Below the pieces are notes generated by a model, which saw only the letters and a program-made list of their open reading frames with translations, ran no database searches and was not told the DNA's origin. The position numbers and the translations under genes are program-made. Below, in pieces: positions 18,216 through 27,426 of a stretch of DNA of 64,000 bases. Source of the stretch: JAGPCK01 sp041675505. Its GTDB lineage: Bacteria > Bacteroidota > Bacteroidia > UKL13-3. The stretch lies in assembly GCA_041675505.1 (NCBI GenBank), contig JBAYTR010000006.1, positions 62,001 through 126,000 on the forward strand, written 5' to 3'. Every line of letters starts with the position of its first letter. Position 1 is the stretch's first letter.

Positions 18216-18873
18216 ATGTATGTTTCTTTATCTCTCTGAAGGAAGTAATAAAACTGAGTTGTTTGATGTGCATGAAACGCTCGTAGAGCTTTGATTTTCG
18301 GGCAAACTCCCAGGTCTTTTTCGGCTTAACTTTTTCAGCAGACGGTTCATACAGCATAGCCGTACAAAGACAATTTTTGCGTTCTTTGCTTATCAGAATT
18401 TCATAGTTAATGCAGCTGGTACAGCCTTTCCAGAAAGCATCATCAGTAGTAAGTTCTGAATACGTTACCGGTTCATAACCCAACTCTGAGTTAATTTTCA
18501 TCACTGCCAAACCTGTGGTAAGTCCGAAAATTTTAGCTTCGGGATATTTACTGCGGGAAAGATCAAATATTTTCTCTTTAATCCTTTTTGCCAATCCGCT
18601 CTTGCGAAACTCAGGTGCTACAATTAAACCCGAGTTGGCCACATACTCTCCATGTCCCCAGGTTTCAATATAACAGAAGCCAGCCCACACACCACTTTTA
18701 GTGAGTGCGATAACCGCTTTACCTTCCGTCATTTTTTGTGCGATGTAATCAGGTGATCTTTTGGCGATACCTGTCCCTCTTGCTTTGGCAGAAGCTGCCA
18801 TCTCATCGCATATCTGTTCTGCCAATGGTACGTGTTGCTCTGTTGCCACACACACCACAAAACTGTGTTGCAT
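18181..18873 (-). CDS. GNAT-family N-acyltransferase, first gene of arginine operon
   Basis: A 230-residue protein with a GNAT core: acceptor strands AVIALTKSGVWAGFCYIET and the acetyl-CoA/acyl-CoA pyrophosphate loop region APEFRKSGLAKRIKEKIF (R/Q-x-x-G-x-A type). As leader of an operon that otherwise lacks argA or argJ, it is the likely N-acylglutamate synthase, possibly using succinyl-CoA. That role is an inference from position; the family alone does not fix the substrate. The C-terminal 40 residues are basic and extend into argG (35-bp overlap). Confidence 0.82.
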   Translation of the reverse strand: MQHSFVVCVATEQHVPLAEQICDEMAASAKARGTGIAKRSPDYIAQKMTEGKAVIALTKSGVWAGFCYIETWGHGEYVANSGLIVAPEFRKSGLAKRIKEKIFDLSRSKYPEAKIFGLTTGLAVMKINSELGYEPVTYSELTTDDAFWKGCTSCINYEILISKERKNCLCTAMLYEPSAEKVKPKKTWEFARKSKLYERFMHIKQLSFITSFREIKKHTYERKEKNSTGL

Positions 18874-19256
18874 AAGCTAAATACACTTTTGTCATGCAGT
18901 TATGTCAACCACACAACGGTTAATAATAAAAAATAATGGGGCTAAGGATTCTCTCTGCGTAAGAAAGAAATGTTATCTGTACGCTATCAGCGTCTATTGC
19001 AAAAAGCGATTGCAGGGGTGAAGAAAACTATTCCTCTGGGAATAGAAAACAAGGACAGCGCAACTTTGAAAATGCCGGTGGCGCTATGCATAAGAGTCAA
19101 CTTGTTTTTTTTCATTTCTTTTGTTCGAGAATGAAGGGTTAAAAAATTCAGGGTGCAAAGGAGATGAAAAAGTTAAAAAAATGCAAGGATTATTTTAGTC
19201 AGATAATTCCGGCTCGGGGAAAACATTGCGGGAGTGTTTACAGCCGCGAATAAACT
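18874..19256. other. 383-bp gene-free region upstream of arginine operon, structured, unassigned
   Basis: The only stretch over 300 bases without a convincing gene, between the GNAT gene and the Sfp-type transferase gene, both on the minus strand. It must hold the arginine-operon promoter, but no exact TAnnTTTG is seen there on the minus strand. On the plus strand it contains a 7-bp hairpin CTATTCC/GGAATAG (about 19039-19056) and nested arms AACAAG, AGCGC, GCGCT, CTTGTT leading into eight T residues at 19105-19112, which resembles an intrinsic terminator ending a possible RNA of 150-180 nt. A 54-codon ORF (18970-19134, plus) overlaps it but looks unlike a protein. tmRNA, RNase P RNA and SRP RNA signatures were not found. 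Confidence 0.35.
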
Positions 19257-19883
19257 TTACACAAAAACGAGAATCATATCTCCCCAGATGCTGTAAGTTA
19301 ATTGAAGTAGTCTCACTTCAGCTAATGTGTGAAGCTCCACCTCGAGCTTACCTTCGTCTTTCAAGTTAAACGGCTTACAAAGTATCTGTGTCTGGAAATC
19401 CAATCCGCTTATGTTGGCCATTTTGAATACCGCTTCTTTTACCGACCAGATAAACATCAGTGTTTTGAAATCTTCAGGGTTTTGCAAATACTCCCACTCC
19501 GTAGGGTGCATAAAACGGGAGGCGATTTTTTGAATTCGCGGATGTATTGCTTCAATGTCAACACCAACAGGAACCGAAGAAATAATAACCGCTGCATAAT
19601 CTCCTGCATGGCTGATGCTGAGCTGAAAACGGGGCGATATTAAATGTGTGCGCTTGTCTCCCTGTTTGCCTAAAAGTATACTTGTGTGAGGCAAAAGTTG
19701 TGCAATCAACAACCTGCTGGCCAAGCGTTGTTTGAATAACTGCTCGTTTTTAATGTGTGTGCGCAAACCTTCTTCCTGAAGCGATTCAGGTAATAAGCTC
19801 AACAGCTCTTCGGCACTTTCGGTAATGTGCCATACAGCCATTTGGCCATTGTTCAAAATATCCTGTCGGAGGAATAAGGGCAT
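19257..19883 (-). CDS. 4'-phosphopantetheinyl transferase superfamily protein (Sfp type)
   Basis: Transfers the phosphopantetheine arm of CoA to carrier proteins. The two Mg/CoA signatures are present: PVGVDIEAIHPR and FIWSVKEAVFK, with the expected spacing for an Sfp/HetI-type enzyme, and an upstream SISHAGDYAAV segment. The start is taken at the Met beginning MPLFLRQD (19883), giving 208 residues; MNFGEI at 19907 is an alternative. It is divergent from the WD40 gene, whose start lies 40 bp away. The carrier-protein partner is not in the window. Confidence 0.88.
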   Translation of the reverse strand: MPLFLRQDILNNGQMAVWHITESAEELLSLLPESLQEEGLRTHIKNEQLFKQRLASRLLIAQLLPHTSILLGKQGDKRTHLISPRFQLSISHAGDYAAVIISSVPVGVDIEAIHPRIQKIASRFMHPTEWEYLQNPEDFKTLMFIWSVKEAVFKMANISGLDFQTQILCKPFNLKDEGKLEVELHTLAEVRLLQLTYSIWGDMILVFV

Positions 19884-19923
19884 TGTGGTAATTTCGCCAA
19901 AGTTCATAAAAAAGAACCAATAC

Positions 19924-20832
19924 ATGCGCATAAAACGCCTGGCACATTTTACCGGACATAAAGATTGCATCTATGCCCTTGCCCCCGCCCTTAAACCTGA
20001 TTGCTTTTACACGGGTGCAGCAGAAGGATATATTGTGGAGTGGAACTACGAAAAAAAAGGAGACGGAGAGTTGCTCGCTCAGGTGCCTGCTCCCGTATAC
20101 AGCTTGGCAGCGTATGCACAACAACTGTGGTTGTTAGCCGGTACTGCACGCGGCAACCTGCACGTAATTGACATTACCTCCAAAAAAGAATTGCGCAACA
20201 TTGAAGCCCACACGCAAGGATTGTATCACATCCACATACTGCAAAAACACCCCTGGATAATTACTGCCGGTGGTGATGGAGTAGTGCGTTTGTGGGAACG
20301 TTATACACTGGAACTAGTACACACACTTCACCTGAGCGATAAAAGTGCGCGCGTAATTGCTGTATCGCCTGATGAAACCAGCTTTGCCGTAGGTTACAGC
20401 GATTGCCACATAAGGCAATGGAGCCTGCCCGATTTGCAATTGATTGCTGATTGGGATGCCCACGAAAACTCCATCTTCTCTTTAACGTATACTCCTGACG
20501 GAAAAAAAATAATATCGGGCGGCCGCGATGTACGTTTAAAAGAGTGGGCACTCTCTCCAATACCCGAACAGCTACAGGTAATTAATGCGCATAACCTGCA
20601 CATCAATTACCTGCAATACAATCCGGCAGGCAATTTACTCGCTTCGGTAAGCATGGATAAGACGATGAAAATATGGGATGGAGAAACCCTGCAACTGCTC
20701 AAAGTAATTGATAAGGCCAGGCACCAGGGACACGTGAGCAGCGTGAATAAAGTATTCTGGATAGATAACAACCGATTGGTAACCTGCAGCGATGACCGTA
20801 CTGCGATGGTATGGGAAATTGAAACGGAATAA
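19924..20832 (+). CDS. WD40 repeat protein
   Basis: A 302-residue cytoplasmic protein made of WD40 repeats with no signal peptide. Repeat ends are visible as VVRLWERY, HIRQWSLP, RLKEWALS, MKIWDGET and AMVWEIET, each preceded by GH/AH dipeptides, giving roughly six to seven blades of one propeller. It probably serves as a protein-interaction scaffold; partners are unknown. The start MRIKRLAHF at 19924 is preferred because upstream in-frame sequence would run through the divergent gene's start. Confidence 0.88.
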   Translation: MRIKRLAHFTGHKDCIYALAPALKPDCFYTGAAEGYIVEWNYEKKGDGELLAQVPAPVYSLAAYAQQLWLLAGTARGNLHVIDITSKKELRNIEAHTQGLYHIHILQKHPWIITAGGDGVVRLWERYTLELVHTLHLSDKSARVIAVSPDETSFAVGYSDCHIRQWSLPDLQLIADWDAHENSIFSLTYTPDGKKIISGGRDVRLKEWALSPIPEQLQVINAHNLHINYLQYNPAGNLLASVSMDKTMKIWDGETLQLLKVIDKARHQGHVSSVNKVFWIDNNRLVTCSDDRTAMVWEIETE

Positions 20833-20934
20833 ACAGACAGTAGCAAACAGAAGCAGACAGAAGCCGGATGAAAATTTGGTTTTGTTTCAGTTGTTTAATT
20901 ACCTTGCCCATGCTTTTTATTAAATACTTACCAC

Positions 20935-21471
20935 ATGCTTCTTTCTGATAAACGCATACTCGAAGAAATTGAATTGGGCACCATCCTGATTGAACCTTTC
21001 CGCAAAGATTGTTTAGGCTCCAACTCGTATGATGTGCATTTAGGTCGTTACCTGGCTACATACCGCGACCGTATACTTGATGCCAAAGCGCACAACAAAA
21101 TTGATAGTTTTGAAATACCACCTGAAGGAATTGTGCTGCATCCCGGCACGTTGTATTTAGGTGTAACAGAAGAATACACCGAAACACACAAACACGTCCC
21201 CTTCTTAGAAGGTAAAAGCAGCACCGGCCGTTTGGGTATCGACATCCATGCTACTGCGGGTAAAGGTGACGTGGGCTTTTGCAACACGTGGACCCTGGAG
21301 ATTTCTGTTACACAACCGGTACGTATTTATTACGGTATGCCTATTGGCCAGTTGATTTATTTTGAAGTAGAAGGTGAAGTAGCCACCATGTACAACAACA
21401 AGAAGAATGCGAAGTACAACAAACGCACCATCAAACCGGTGGAGAGCATGATGTGGAAGAATAAGTTTTAA
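20935..21471 (+). CDS. dcd: dCTP deaminase
   Basis: Converts dCTP to dUTP for thymidylate synthesis. The 178-residue trimeric-dUTPase-fold protein has the family motifs GSNSYDVHLG, GKSSTGRLGIDIHATA and NTWTLEISV with the catalytic Glu, close to the bacterial average of 175-195 residues. It is monocistronic in appearance and ends back-to-back with the convergent TPR gene (no gap between stop codons). Confidence 0.95.
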   Translation: MLLSDKRILEEIELGTILIEPFRKDCLGSNSYDVHLGRYLATYRDRILDAKAHNKIDSFEIPPEGIVLHPGTLYLGVTEEYTETHKHVPFLEGKSSTGRLGIDIHATAGKGDVGFCNTWTLEISVTQPVRIYYGMPIGQLIYFEVEGEVATMYNNKKNAKYNKRTIKPVESMMWKNKF

Positions 21472-22968
21472 TTACTTCCTCCCCTCAATTCTTTTTAAAC
21501 CCGTTTTGGCTTTTTGTTGCAGGCTGTTTTTGTACTCGTGGTTGGTGTAGTGCATACACTGCTTGAAGTAGACCTCTGCTAATTGATAATAACCCAACTG
21601 CTCATAAATGTACCCTAACTGCAAACAGCTGTTGGCTGCAAAGTAGTAAGGCATTTTACCTGCAAAATCAATGCATTGCTTATAGTACTCTATGGCCTTA
21701 CCTGTATTATTCAGCTCATGATAAATACGGCCGTTACGGTACAAGAATTCCGCTTTTAATTTATCAACGGCAAAATCAGAAAGTTGTTTTGGCTTAAGTA
21801 TAGCCGCTGCCTGATGAAAATAACTGCCGTCACACAACAGACGCGCTTTTAGTAAATCTACCTGCTGTACTTCATTTTGTTCAGCCAGTTTTTGTGCGTG
21901 TTTGTCTTCATCCAAATGCGCCACACCAATGGTCTTTACTTTCTCCAGGTACTTATCACTTTGTTTATAATCTCCCTTTATTTTATAAAACCACGAAAGC
22001 TTGAGGCAAGCATCTTTAAGGTAATTTTCACCCTTAAATTCATCTGCATATTTTTTAAGGTACACATCCGCATCTTCATCCAGGCGGTGAAGTTTTGCCA
22101 ACCCCAGTAAGTAATGAAGGTAATCAAAACGATAGGTTTCTGCTGCCGGTGGTACCTGTTGCAATGTACTGATGGCCTCATCGGTATAGCCGCATTTCAT
22201 GGCAAATGAGGCCCTGTTCCAATTACTGAACAGGTTAGTGGTATAATCTTTTGTTAATACATCAACTTGTTGCCAGGCCAGCTTTTTGTCTTTCATTACA
22301 TGCAGCGTAAGATAAGCCATTTGCATACGCGCATTTTTCTGAAACAACAGCACTGCTTCATCTTTGGTAGGGTAATTTATAAACCGTTGCAACATGGCTG
22401 TGCCTTTAACAATATCACCTTCAAGACCCACAATGCGCAAGGCCCATTTGTAACTATCGGGTACCGTTCCGATAAGCGTTTTCATTACTCCCAACGTTTT
22501 ATAATTGAGCATAAAATGCGGATGGGCATGAATGTTCTCCTCCAGTGCATGGTAGGCATTACGTACGTCAAACACGGCACTCACATAATCCTGAAACTTG
22601 AGTTTGAGCACCGCCAGTTGAAGCGCCTTTTCTGCCTGATTGAATAAGTAGTAAGGTGAATTTTCATCTGCACCTTTGGTATTTTGCTCACGCGTTTTGA
22701 AGGAAAGCAACATCTGCTGGTAACGCTTACGGTCTTCATCAATATTAAGGGCTGAACATTCCGCATAGGTTTGTACCAAATCAATCATGCGGTTTTCGGG
22801 GTCGCTCTTCAGTTCCTGCTCAATAATCCTTTTCGCCTCGTGCAGGCGCAATTCGAATACAGCATTCTGGGCTTTTAACAACTGCGGGGTAAAGGTGTAG
22901 TGGGCCACCGTAAAAAACGGTAGCAGTAAAAATAAAAATGCCCATGAAAATTTGAATTTCACGGGCAC
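21472..22968 (-). CDS. Tetratricopeptide-repeat protein with signal peptide or N-terminal anchor
   Basis: A 498-residue protein with a hydrophobic N-terminus (FSWAFLFLLLPFFTVAHY at about 7-24), then mostly alpha-helical TPR-like pairs. The clearest repeats are at the C-terminus: EFLYRNGRIYHELNNTGKAI and SCLQLGYIYEQLGYYQLAEV. It is probably a periplasmic or membrane-attached scaffold; no enzymatic motif is present. It follows the zinc-ribbon gene by 24 bp on the same strand and could be co-transcribed. Confidence 0.8.
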   Translation of the reverse strand: MPVKFKFSWAFLFLLLPFFTVAHYTFTPQLLKAQNAVFELRLHEAKRIIEQELKSDPENRMIDLVQTYAECSALNIDEDRKRYQQMLLSFKTREQNTKGADENSPYYLFNQAEKALQLAVLKLKFQDYVSAVFDVRNAYHALEENIHAHPHFMLNYKTLGVMKTLIGTVPDSYKWALRIVGLEGDIVKGTAMLQRFINYPTKDEAVLLFQKNARMQMAYLTLHVMKDKKLAWQQVDVLTKDYTTNLFSNWNRASFAMKCGYTDEAISTLQQVPPAAETYRFDYLHYLLGLAKLHRLDEDADVYLKKYADEFKGENYLKDACLKLSWFYKIKGDYKQSDKYLEKVKTIGVAHLDEDKHAQKLAEQNEVQQVDLLKARLLCDGSYFHQAAAILKPKQLSDFAVDKLKAEFLYRNGRIYHELNNTGKAIEYYKQCIDFAGKMPYYFAANSCLQLGYIYEQLGYYQLAEVYFKQCMHYTNHEYKNSLQQKAKTGLKRIEGRK

Positions 22969-22992
22969 TAAAATACGTTTATTCGGTTAAAC

Positions 22993-23742
22993 TTAGGCAG
23001 TAGCTACAGTTTCTTCTCCTACCAAAGCTCCGTCAACCAATACACGACCGCAATGTTCGCATACCAGAATTTTTTTATGCTGACGAATATCAGCCTGACG
23101 TTGTGGTGGGATTTTAGCAAAACATCCACTGCAAGAGTCGCGCATAATGCTGGCCACGGCAATACCGTTTTTCACACTGTTGCGAATTTTGTTGTACGAG
23201 TTAAGCAAACGATCCTCGATTACTTTTGCTGCTTTCTCACGCTCCTTCATCAACTCAGCCTCATCGCGTTCAGTTTCGGCAACTATGGTTCCCAATTCTG
23301 CTTTTTTATTCTGCAGGTCAATCTTACGACCTTCCAGTTCAGTTGTATTGGTTTCAATCAACTTTCCTTTTTGTTCGATTTCCCAAGTGTATTCTTTGAT
23401 ACGCTTTTCAGCAGCCTGAATTTCGAGATTCTGCAATTCCATCTCTTTGTTCAGCGCATCATACTCCCGGTTGTTTTTTACATTGCTCAACTGACCATCG
23501 TATTTCTTAATGGCCGCCTGTGCTTCTTTGATACGGATTTTGTTGTCCGCAATCTCGGTTTGCATTTCTTTTACCTCTTCATTGAGGTTGGATAAACGGG
23601 TTTCCAAACCTGCCAACTCGTCTTCAAGGTCAGACACTTCCATTGGTAATTCTCCACGAATGGCTTTAATCTTGTTAATCTCTGTGTCAATTTTTTGAAG
23701 GCTGAACAGGGCTCTTAATTTTTGTTCTACGGTAACTTCCAT
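22993..23742 (-). CDS. Coiled-coil protein with C-terminal C4 zinc ribbon (DUF164 family)
   Basis: A 249-residue protein: about residues 10-190 form a long heptad-rich coiled coil (many Glu, Lys, Leu), and the C-terminus holds a zinc ribbon with CSGC and CEHC pairs about 25 residues apart. This is the architecture of the C4-type zinc ribbon/DUF164 family (similar to chlamydial CdsZ), whose function in Bacteroidota is not established. It begins 3 bp after the Nif3-like gene, a frequent pairing that suggests a functional link. Confidence 0.87.
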   Translation of the reverse strand: MEVTVEQKLRALFSLQKIDTEINKIKAIRGELPMEVSDLEDELAGLETRLSNLNEEVKEMQTEIADNKIRIKEAQAAIKKYDGQLSNVKNNREYDALNKEMELQNLEIQAAEKRIKEYTWEIEQKGKLIETNTTELEGRKIDLQNKKAELGTIVAETERDEAELMKEREKAAKVIEDRLLNSYNKIRNSVKNGIAVASIMRDSCSGCFAKIPPQRQADIRQHKKILVCEHCGRVLVDGALVGEETVATA

Positions 23743-23745
23743 ATA

Positions 23746-24843
23746 TCAGTAATAATAATTAACTGGGTTGGTAACGGTTTCTGAAAAAATGGGTACAAAA
23801 GTAGGCATTTTTTCCAAAATTTGTTCAGCTAAAAGTCTGGTAGTGAATATTTCACTTTCGTAATGCCCCACATCGGCTATAACAATCTTATTATCAGCAT
23901 CAAAGAATTGATGGTACTTGTAATCACTGGTTACAAAAACATCTGCCCGGGCACGTATAGCATCGGGAAGCAAAAAGCTACCCGCCCCGCCACACACGGC
24001 AATGGTTTTTACTTTTGCTGAGGTAAAAGCAGTATGCTTAATCACGTTCAATTCCATGTTCTTTTTCAGTAAAGCCAGAAAATCCTGCGGTGCCAGGGCC
24101 TCGTTCAACTCGCCTACCATACCCGCACCTACATGCTGCGATACGTTGTCGAGCGTATACAAATCGTAGGCAGGCTCTTCATACGGATGCGCCTGCAACA
24201 AAGTCTGTAACACTTTCCCCTGTGCAAAAGCAGGAAATACTGTTTCTATCCGAACTTCAGGCTCGGTATGCAGTTGTCCCTTCTCTCCCACAAATGGATT
24301 AGTTGCTGCTCCGGCACGAAAAGTTCCGTTACCCTCCACATTAAAGGTGCATGAATCATAGTTGCCTATATGCCCCGCCCCTGCTGAACAAATGGCCTCG
24401 CGAACAGCCGTGGCATGTGCGGTAGGACAAAACGTTACCAGCTTTTTTAACCCGCCTTTTTTAGGTGAGAGTATACGTTGATTTTGCAACCCCAGCAAAT
24501 CAGCTATTTTTTTATTGACTCCTGTATAAATATTGTCCAGGTTGGTATGAATGGCGTATATGGCTATATCGTTTTTGATGGCTTTAATAATGGTACGCTC
24601 AACATAATTGGCTCCGGTAATTTTTTTCAATCCGCCAAACACAATGGGATGATGTGCTATAATGAGATTACATCCTTTACTTAATGCCTCCTCCACCACA
24701 GCTTCGGTGCTGTCAAGACAAAGTAAGGTGCCTTTCAATTCAGTTTCCTGATTACCGGTAATAAGCCCCGCATTATCATACGGCTCCTGCAAGGCCAACG
24801 GGGCCCACGATTCAAGAAGCTGTGTAATGTCTTTTATTTTCAT
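23746..24843 (-). CDS. Nif3-like dinuclear metal centre protein
   Basis: A 365-residue member of the Nif3/YqfO family, which forms toroidal hexamers with a two-metal site. Metal-ligand segments are LIIAHHPIVFGG near residue 61-72, IHTNLDN near 98-104, and near the C-terminus DVGHYESE. The length shows the YqfO-type insertion between the halves (the PII-like domain, about 125-235). Function is unresolved in the family, although a GTP cyclohydrolase-type label is often applied. It is divergent from lpxK with only 29 bp between starts. Confidence 0.9.
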   Translation of the reverse strand: MKIKDITQLLESWAPLALQEPYDNAGLITGNQETELKGTLLCLDSTEAVVEEALSKGCNLIIAHHPIVFGGLKKITGANYVERTIIKAIKNDIAIYAIHTNLDNIYTGVNKKIADLLGLQNQRILSPKKGGLKKLVTFCPTAHATAVREAICSAGAGHIGNYDSCTFNVEGNGTFRAGAATNPFVGEKGQLHTEPEVRIETVFPAFAQGKVLQTLLQAHPYEEPAYDLYTLDNVSQHVGAGMVGELNEALAPQDFLALLKKNMELNVIKHTAFTSAKVKTIAVCGGAGSFLLPDAIRARADVFVTSDYKYHQFFDADNKIVIADVGHYESEIFTTRLLAEQILEKMPTFVPIFSETVTNPVNYYY

Positions 24844-24872
24844 AATGATAGCCGTAATTTAGCCGCAATATA

Positions 24873-25904
24873 ATGATGAATTTCCGCAGGTTACTCTTCC
24901 CTTTCAGCTGGCTGTATATTTTAGTGACGGATATACGCAATGTGTTGTACGACAAAAGCATTTTCAAAAGCGCTTCTTTCGATATTCCTGTTATAGCAGT
25001 AGGCAACTTGCGGGTTGGTGGTGAAGGTAAAACACCGCACATCGAATACCTGGTTCAATTGCTGCAACCCGCTAAAAAAGTAGCCATTCTGAGCCGCGGT
25101 TACCAACGCAAAACAAGAGGGTATGCCGAAGTAAAACTCAGCTCCACCCCGGAACAATGCGGAGATGAACCGGTACAATTCAAAAATAAATTTCCGGAGA
25201 CCTTTGTAGCTGTTGATGAACAACGAGCCTTGGGTATTGCACACATTCTGATGGATGCTGAAGATACGGAGGTGATCTTGCTGGACGATGCTTTTCAACA
25301 CCGTTCAGTGAGGGCGGGTCTGTACATTTTGCTTACTTCTTACGGAAGACTATATACCCGTGATGCCGTGTTGCCTGCCGGAAATTTACGCGAAAGAAAA
25401 AAAGGCGCAGAGAGGGCTCAGGTAATAATTGTAAGTAAGTGTCCTCACAAGTTAAGTGTAACAGAACAGCAGGAAATTATTCGTGAACTGAATCCATTGT
25501 CTCATCAACAGGTATTTTTCACTTCCATCGGGTACGACCGCATGAGGCCGCTGTTTGCTTCATCACACGATACCAACGCTGAAAACATCTTGCTGGTTAC
25601 GGGTATTGCCAACCCACAGCCTTTGCTGGAGTATTGCAAAACCAGATTTACTTCTGTAAAGCATATGCGTTTCGCTGACCATCATGCCTTCACGGATAAT
25701 GACATAGCGCGCATTGTTACTGAAATGGACACACTACCTCAAGGCAGTATTTTACTCACCACAGAAAAAGACGCCATGCGTTTGAAAGAAAAAACAGCGC
25801 TGCAAAATTTGCCTGTCTATTTTTTACCTATTAAAACTGAATTTTTAGCACAGGAAGACACCTTCCGCAAAACCATTTTGAATTATGTTAACACAAATAC
25901 GTGA
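24873..25904 (+). CDS. lpxK: Tetraacyldisaccharide 4'-kinase
   Basis: Lipid A biosynthesis kinase phosphorylating the 4' position of the disaccharide precursor at the inner membrane. The 343-residue protein has the N-terminal membrane-associated helix (FPFSWLYILVTDIRN), P-loop GNLRVGGEGKT at 44-54 and the characteristic VILLDDAFQHRSV motif. Its presence confirms a Gram-negative lipid A envelope. The start of the purine nucleoside phosphorylase gene lies 20 bp inside its end. Confidence 0.95.
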   Translation: MMNFRRLLFPFSWLYILVTDIRNVLYDKSIFKSASFDIPVIAVGNLRVGGEGKTPHIEYLVQLLQPAKKVAILSRGYQRKTRGYAEVKLSSTPEQCGDEPVQFKNKFPETFVAVDEQRALGIAHILMDAEDTEVILLDDAFQHRSVRAGLYILLTSYGRLYTRDAVLPAGNLRERKKGAERAQVIIVSKCPHKLSVTEQQEIIRELNPLSHQQVFFTSIGYDRMRPLFASSHDTNAENILLVTGIANPQPLLEYCKTRFTSVKHMRFADHHAFTDNDIARIVTEMDTLPQGSILLTTEKDAMRLKEKTALQNLPVYFLPIKTEFLAQEDTFRKTILNYVNTNT

Positions 25905-26700
25905 AACCACCGAATTTATTCGCACCCGCATAGCTGATTTCCAACCGCAATTCGGCATTATACTGGGCACAGGCTTGGGCGGATTGGTGGATGAAATAAC
26001 TGTACACACTACACTCAATTACCGGGGCATACCCAACTTCCCTGTCTCAACTGTAGAGAGCCATGCCGGCAAATTGATTTTCGGAGAACTGGGCGGTAAA
26101 AAGGTAATGGCCATGCAGGGCCGTTTTCATTATTACGAAGGCTACTCGATGAAAGAAGTAACATTTCCCGTGCGTGTAATGAAACAACTGGGTATTGAAA
26201 AATTGTTTGTATCCAATGCGTGTGGCGGTTTAAATCAGGACTATAAAGTAACCGATTTGATGGTGTTGGAGGACCACATTAATTTATTACCTGAACATCC
26301 GTTGCGCGGACGAAATGAAGATTCCCTTGGTCCGCGTTTTCCTGACATGAGCGCACCTTATGATTTTAATTTGATTGACCGTGCACTCAAAATTGCTCAG
26401 GAGAAAAATATCCGTTGTCACAAGGGAGTATATGCCGCTGTGCAAGGCCCTACTTTAGAGACCCGTGCTGAGTACCGCTACCTGCACACCATTGGTGCCG
26501 ATGTGGTGGGGATGTCAACCGTACCTGAGGTAATTGTGGCACGACACATGGGTTTGCCCTGTTTTGCGATATCTGTAATAACCGATATGGGTATACCCGC
26601 ACAGGTAAAAGAAGTAAGTATTGAAGATGTAATTTCTGCTGCTAAAATTGCTGAACCCAACATGACCTATGTGATGAAACAATTGATTGCATCGTTATGA
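25885..26700 (+). CDS. punA: Purine-nucleoside phosphorylase
   Basis: Phosphorolytic cleavage of purine nucleosides (salvage). The 271-residue trimeric-type PNP has ILGTGLGGL near residue 27-35 (phosphate-binding), ESHAGKLIFG, MQGRFHYYEGY, the SNACGGLN segment and GMSTVPEVIVARH with the ribose-contacting residues. The start at 25885 overlaps lpxK by 20 bp and the stop overlaps the following lipoprotein gene (ATGA), so a three-gene transcript is likely even though the functions differ. Confidence 0.95.
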   Translation: MLTQIRETTEFIRTRIADFQPQFGIILGTGLGGLVDEITVHTTLNYRGIPNFPVSTVESHAGKLIFGELGGKKVMAMQGRFHYYEGYSMKEVTFPVRVMKQLGIEKLFVSNACGGLNQDYKVTDLMVLEDHINLLPEHPLRGRNEDSLGPRFPDMSAPYDFNLIDRALKIAQEKNIRCHKGVYAAVQGPTLETRAEYRYLHTIGADVVGMSTVPEVIVARHMGLPCFAISVITDMGIPAQVKEVSIEDVISAAKIAEPNMTYVMKQLIASL

Positions 26701-27425
26701 AATTTCAAATGAATAAACTACTGTATGTTTCGTTGACAGCAATTGCCATATTGCTCATATCATGCAAAAAGTACAATGACCAATACCTGTTAACTCTTGA
26801 AGGACATGTGTATGACTATACTACAGGAAAACCAATTCAGGGTGTTGATCTAACATGCCACTTGATTGAATTTATTCCATGGTCAACACGCAATTATCTT
26901 GATGAGCAATACGAGACCACAACACGAGATGGAAAATTCAAGTTTGAATTCAGAAAACCGGGAGACGAATCTTATACATTTGGCATAAGCGGTCCATCAC
27001 ACCCCGACTACATCTGCCATGGAACAAGCATGTGGAATTATAGATTTTATGGTGAAAACAAAAAAGCAAAAATTTACCTTAACCCAATGGGTAAGCTTCC
27101 TTTCCGGCTGATTAAACAAGACACGACAACTTCCAACAAAATAGTTTGCAAAATAAATGCTGCATTTGAAATCCCGTTTGTGGAGCCTACACATGGTATA
27201 CTTCCCGGAAGGAATGAACCTGTTGAATTGCGAACACCTGAAGTCACTGTAAAATCGGGCGAACTCTTTTGGGTTAATGCAAAAGCATACGGAAAGAGCA
27301 ACATTGAGCTGAATATCTTTGAAATTGTAAGCGGAAGACAAGTTCTAAGAGAAACAAAAAATATTACCGTTAATAATCCTCAGGTGGTAAAACAGGGAAT
27401 CACAAAAGTAGAACTCAGTTTTTAG
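26697..27425 (+). CDS. Lipoprotein with carboxypeptidase-regulatory-like beta domain
   Basis: A 242-residue predicted lipoprotein. The hydrophobic N-terminus ends in a lipobox (LLISC, Cys near residue 23 from the first Met). The next 80 residues, LEGHVYDYTTGKPIQGVDL then TTRDGKFKFEF, follow the pattern of CarboxypepD_reg-like beta-sandwich domains of Bacteroidota surface proteins. A second Met (26709) is an equally good start. It is positioned by an ATGA overlap with the phosphorylase gene. Function unknown; a surface-exposed location is inferred. Confidence 0.75.
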   Translation: MKFQMNKLLYVSLTAIAILLISCKKYNDQYLLTLEGHVYDYTTGKPIQGVDLTCHLIEFIPWSTRNYLDEQYETTTRDGKFKFEFRKPGDESYTFGISGPSHPDYICHGTSMWNYRFYGENKKAKIYLNPMGKLPFRLIKQDTTTSNKIVCKINAAFEIPFVEPTHGILPGRNEPVELRTPEVTVKSGELFWVNAKAYGKSNIELNIFEIVSGRQVLRETKNITVNNPQVVKQGITKVELSF

Positions 27426-27426
27426 T

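Noticed and set aside
18970..19134. A 54-codon ORF in the gene-free region
   Set aside because: It runs through hairpins and the T-tract, its composition is not protein-like, and no start signal is seen.
23053..23595. A 180-residue antisense ORF opposite the zinc-ribbon protein gene
   Set aside because: It results from the Glu/Lys-rich coiled-coil codons read backwards, giving a Phe/Leu-rich product without plausible topology.
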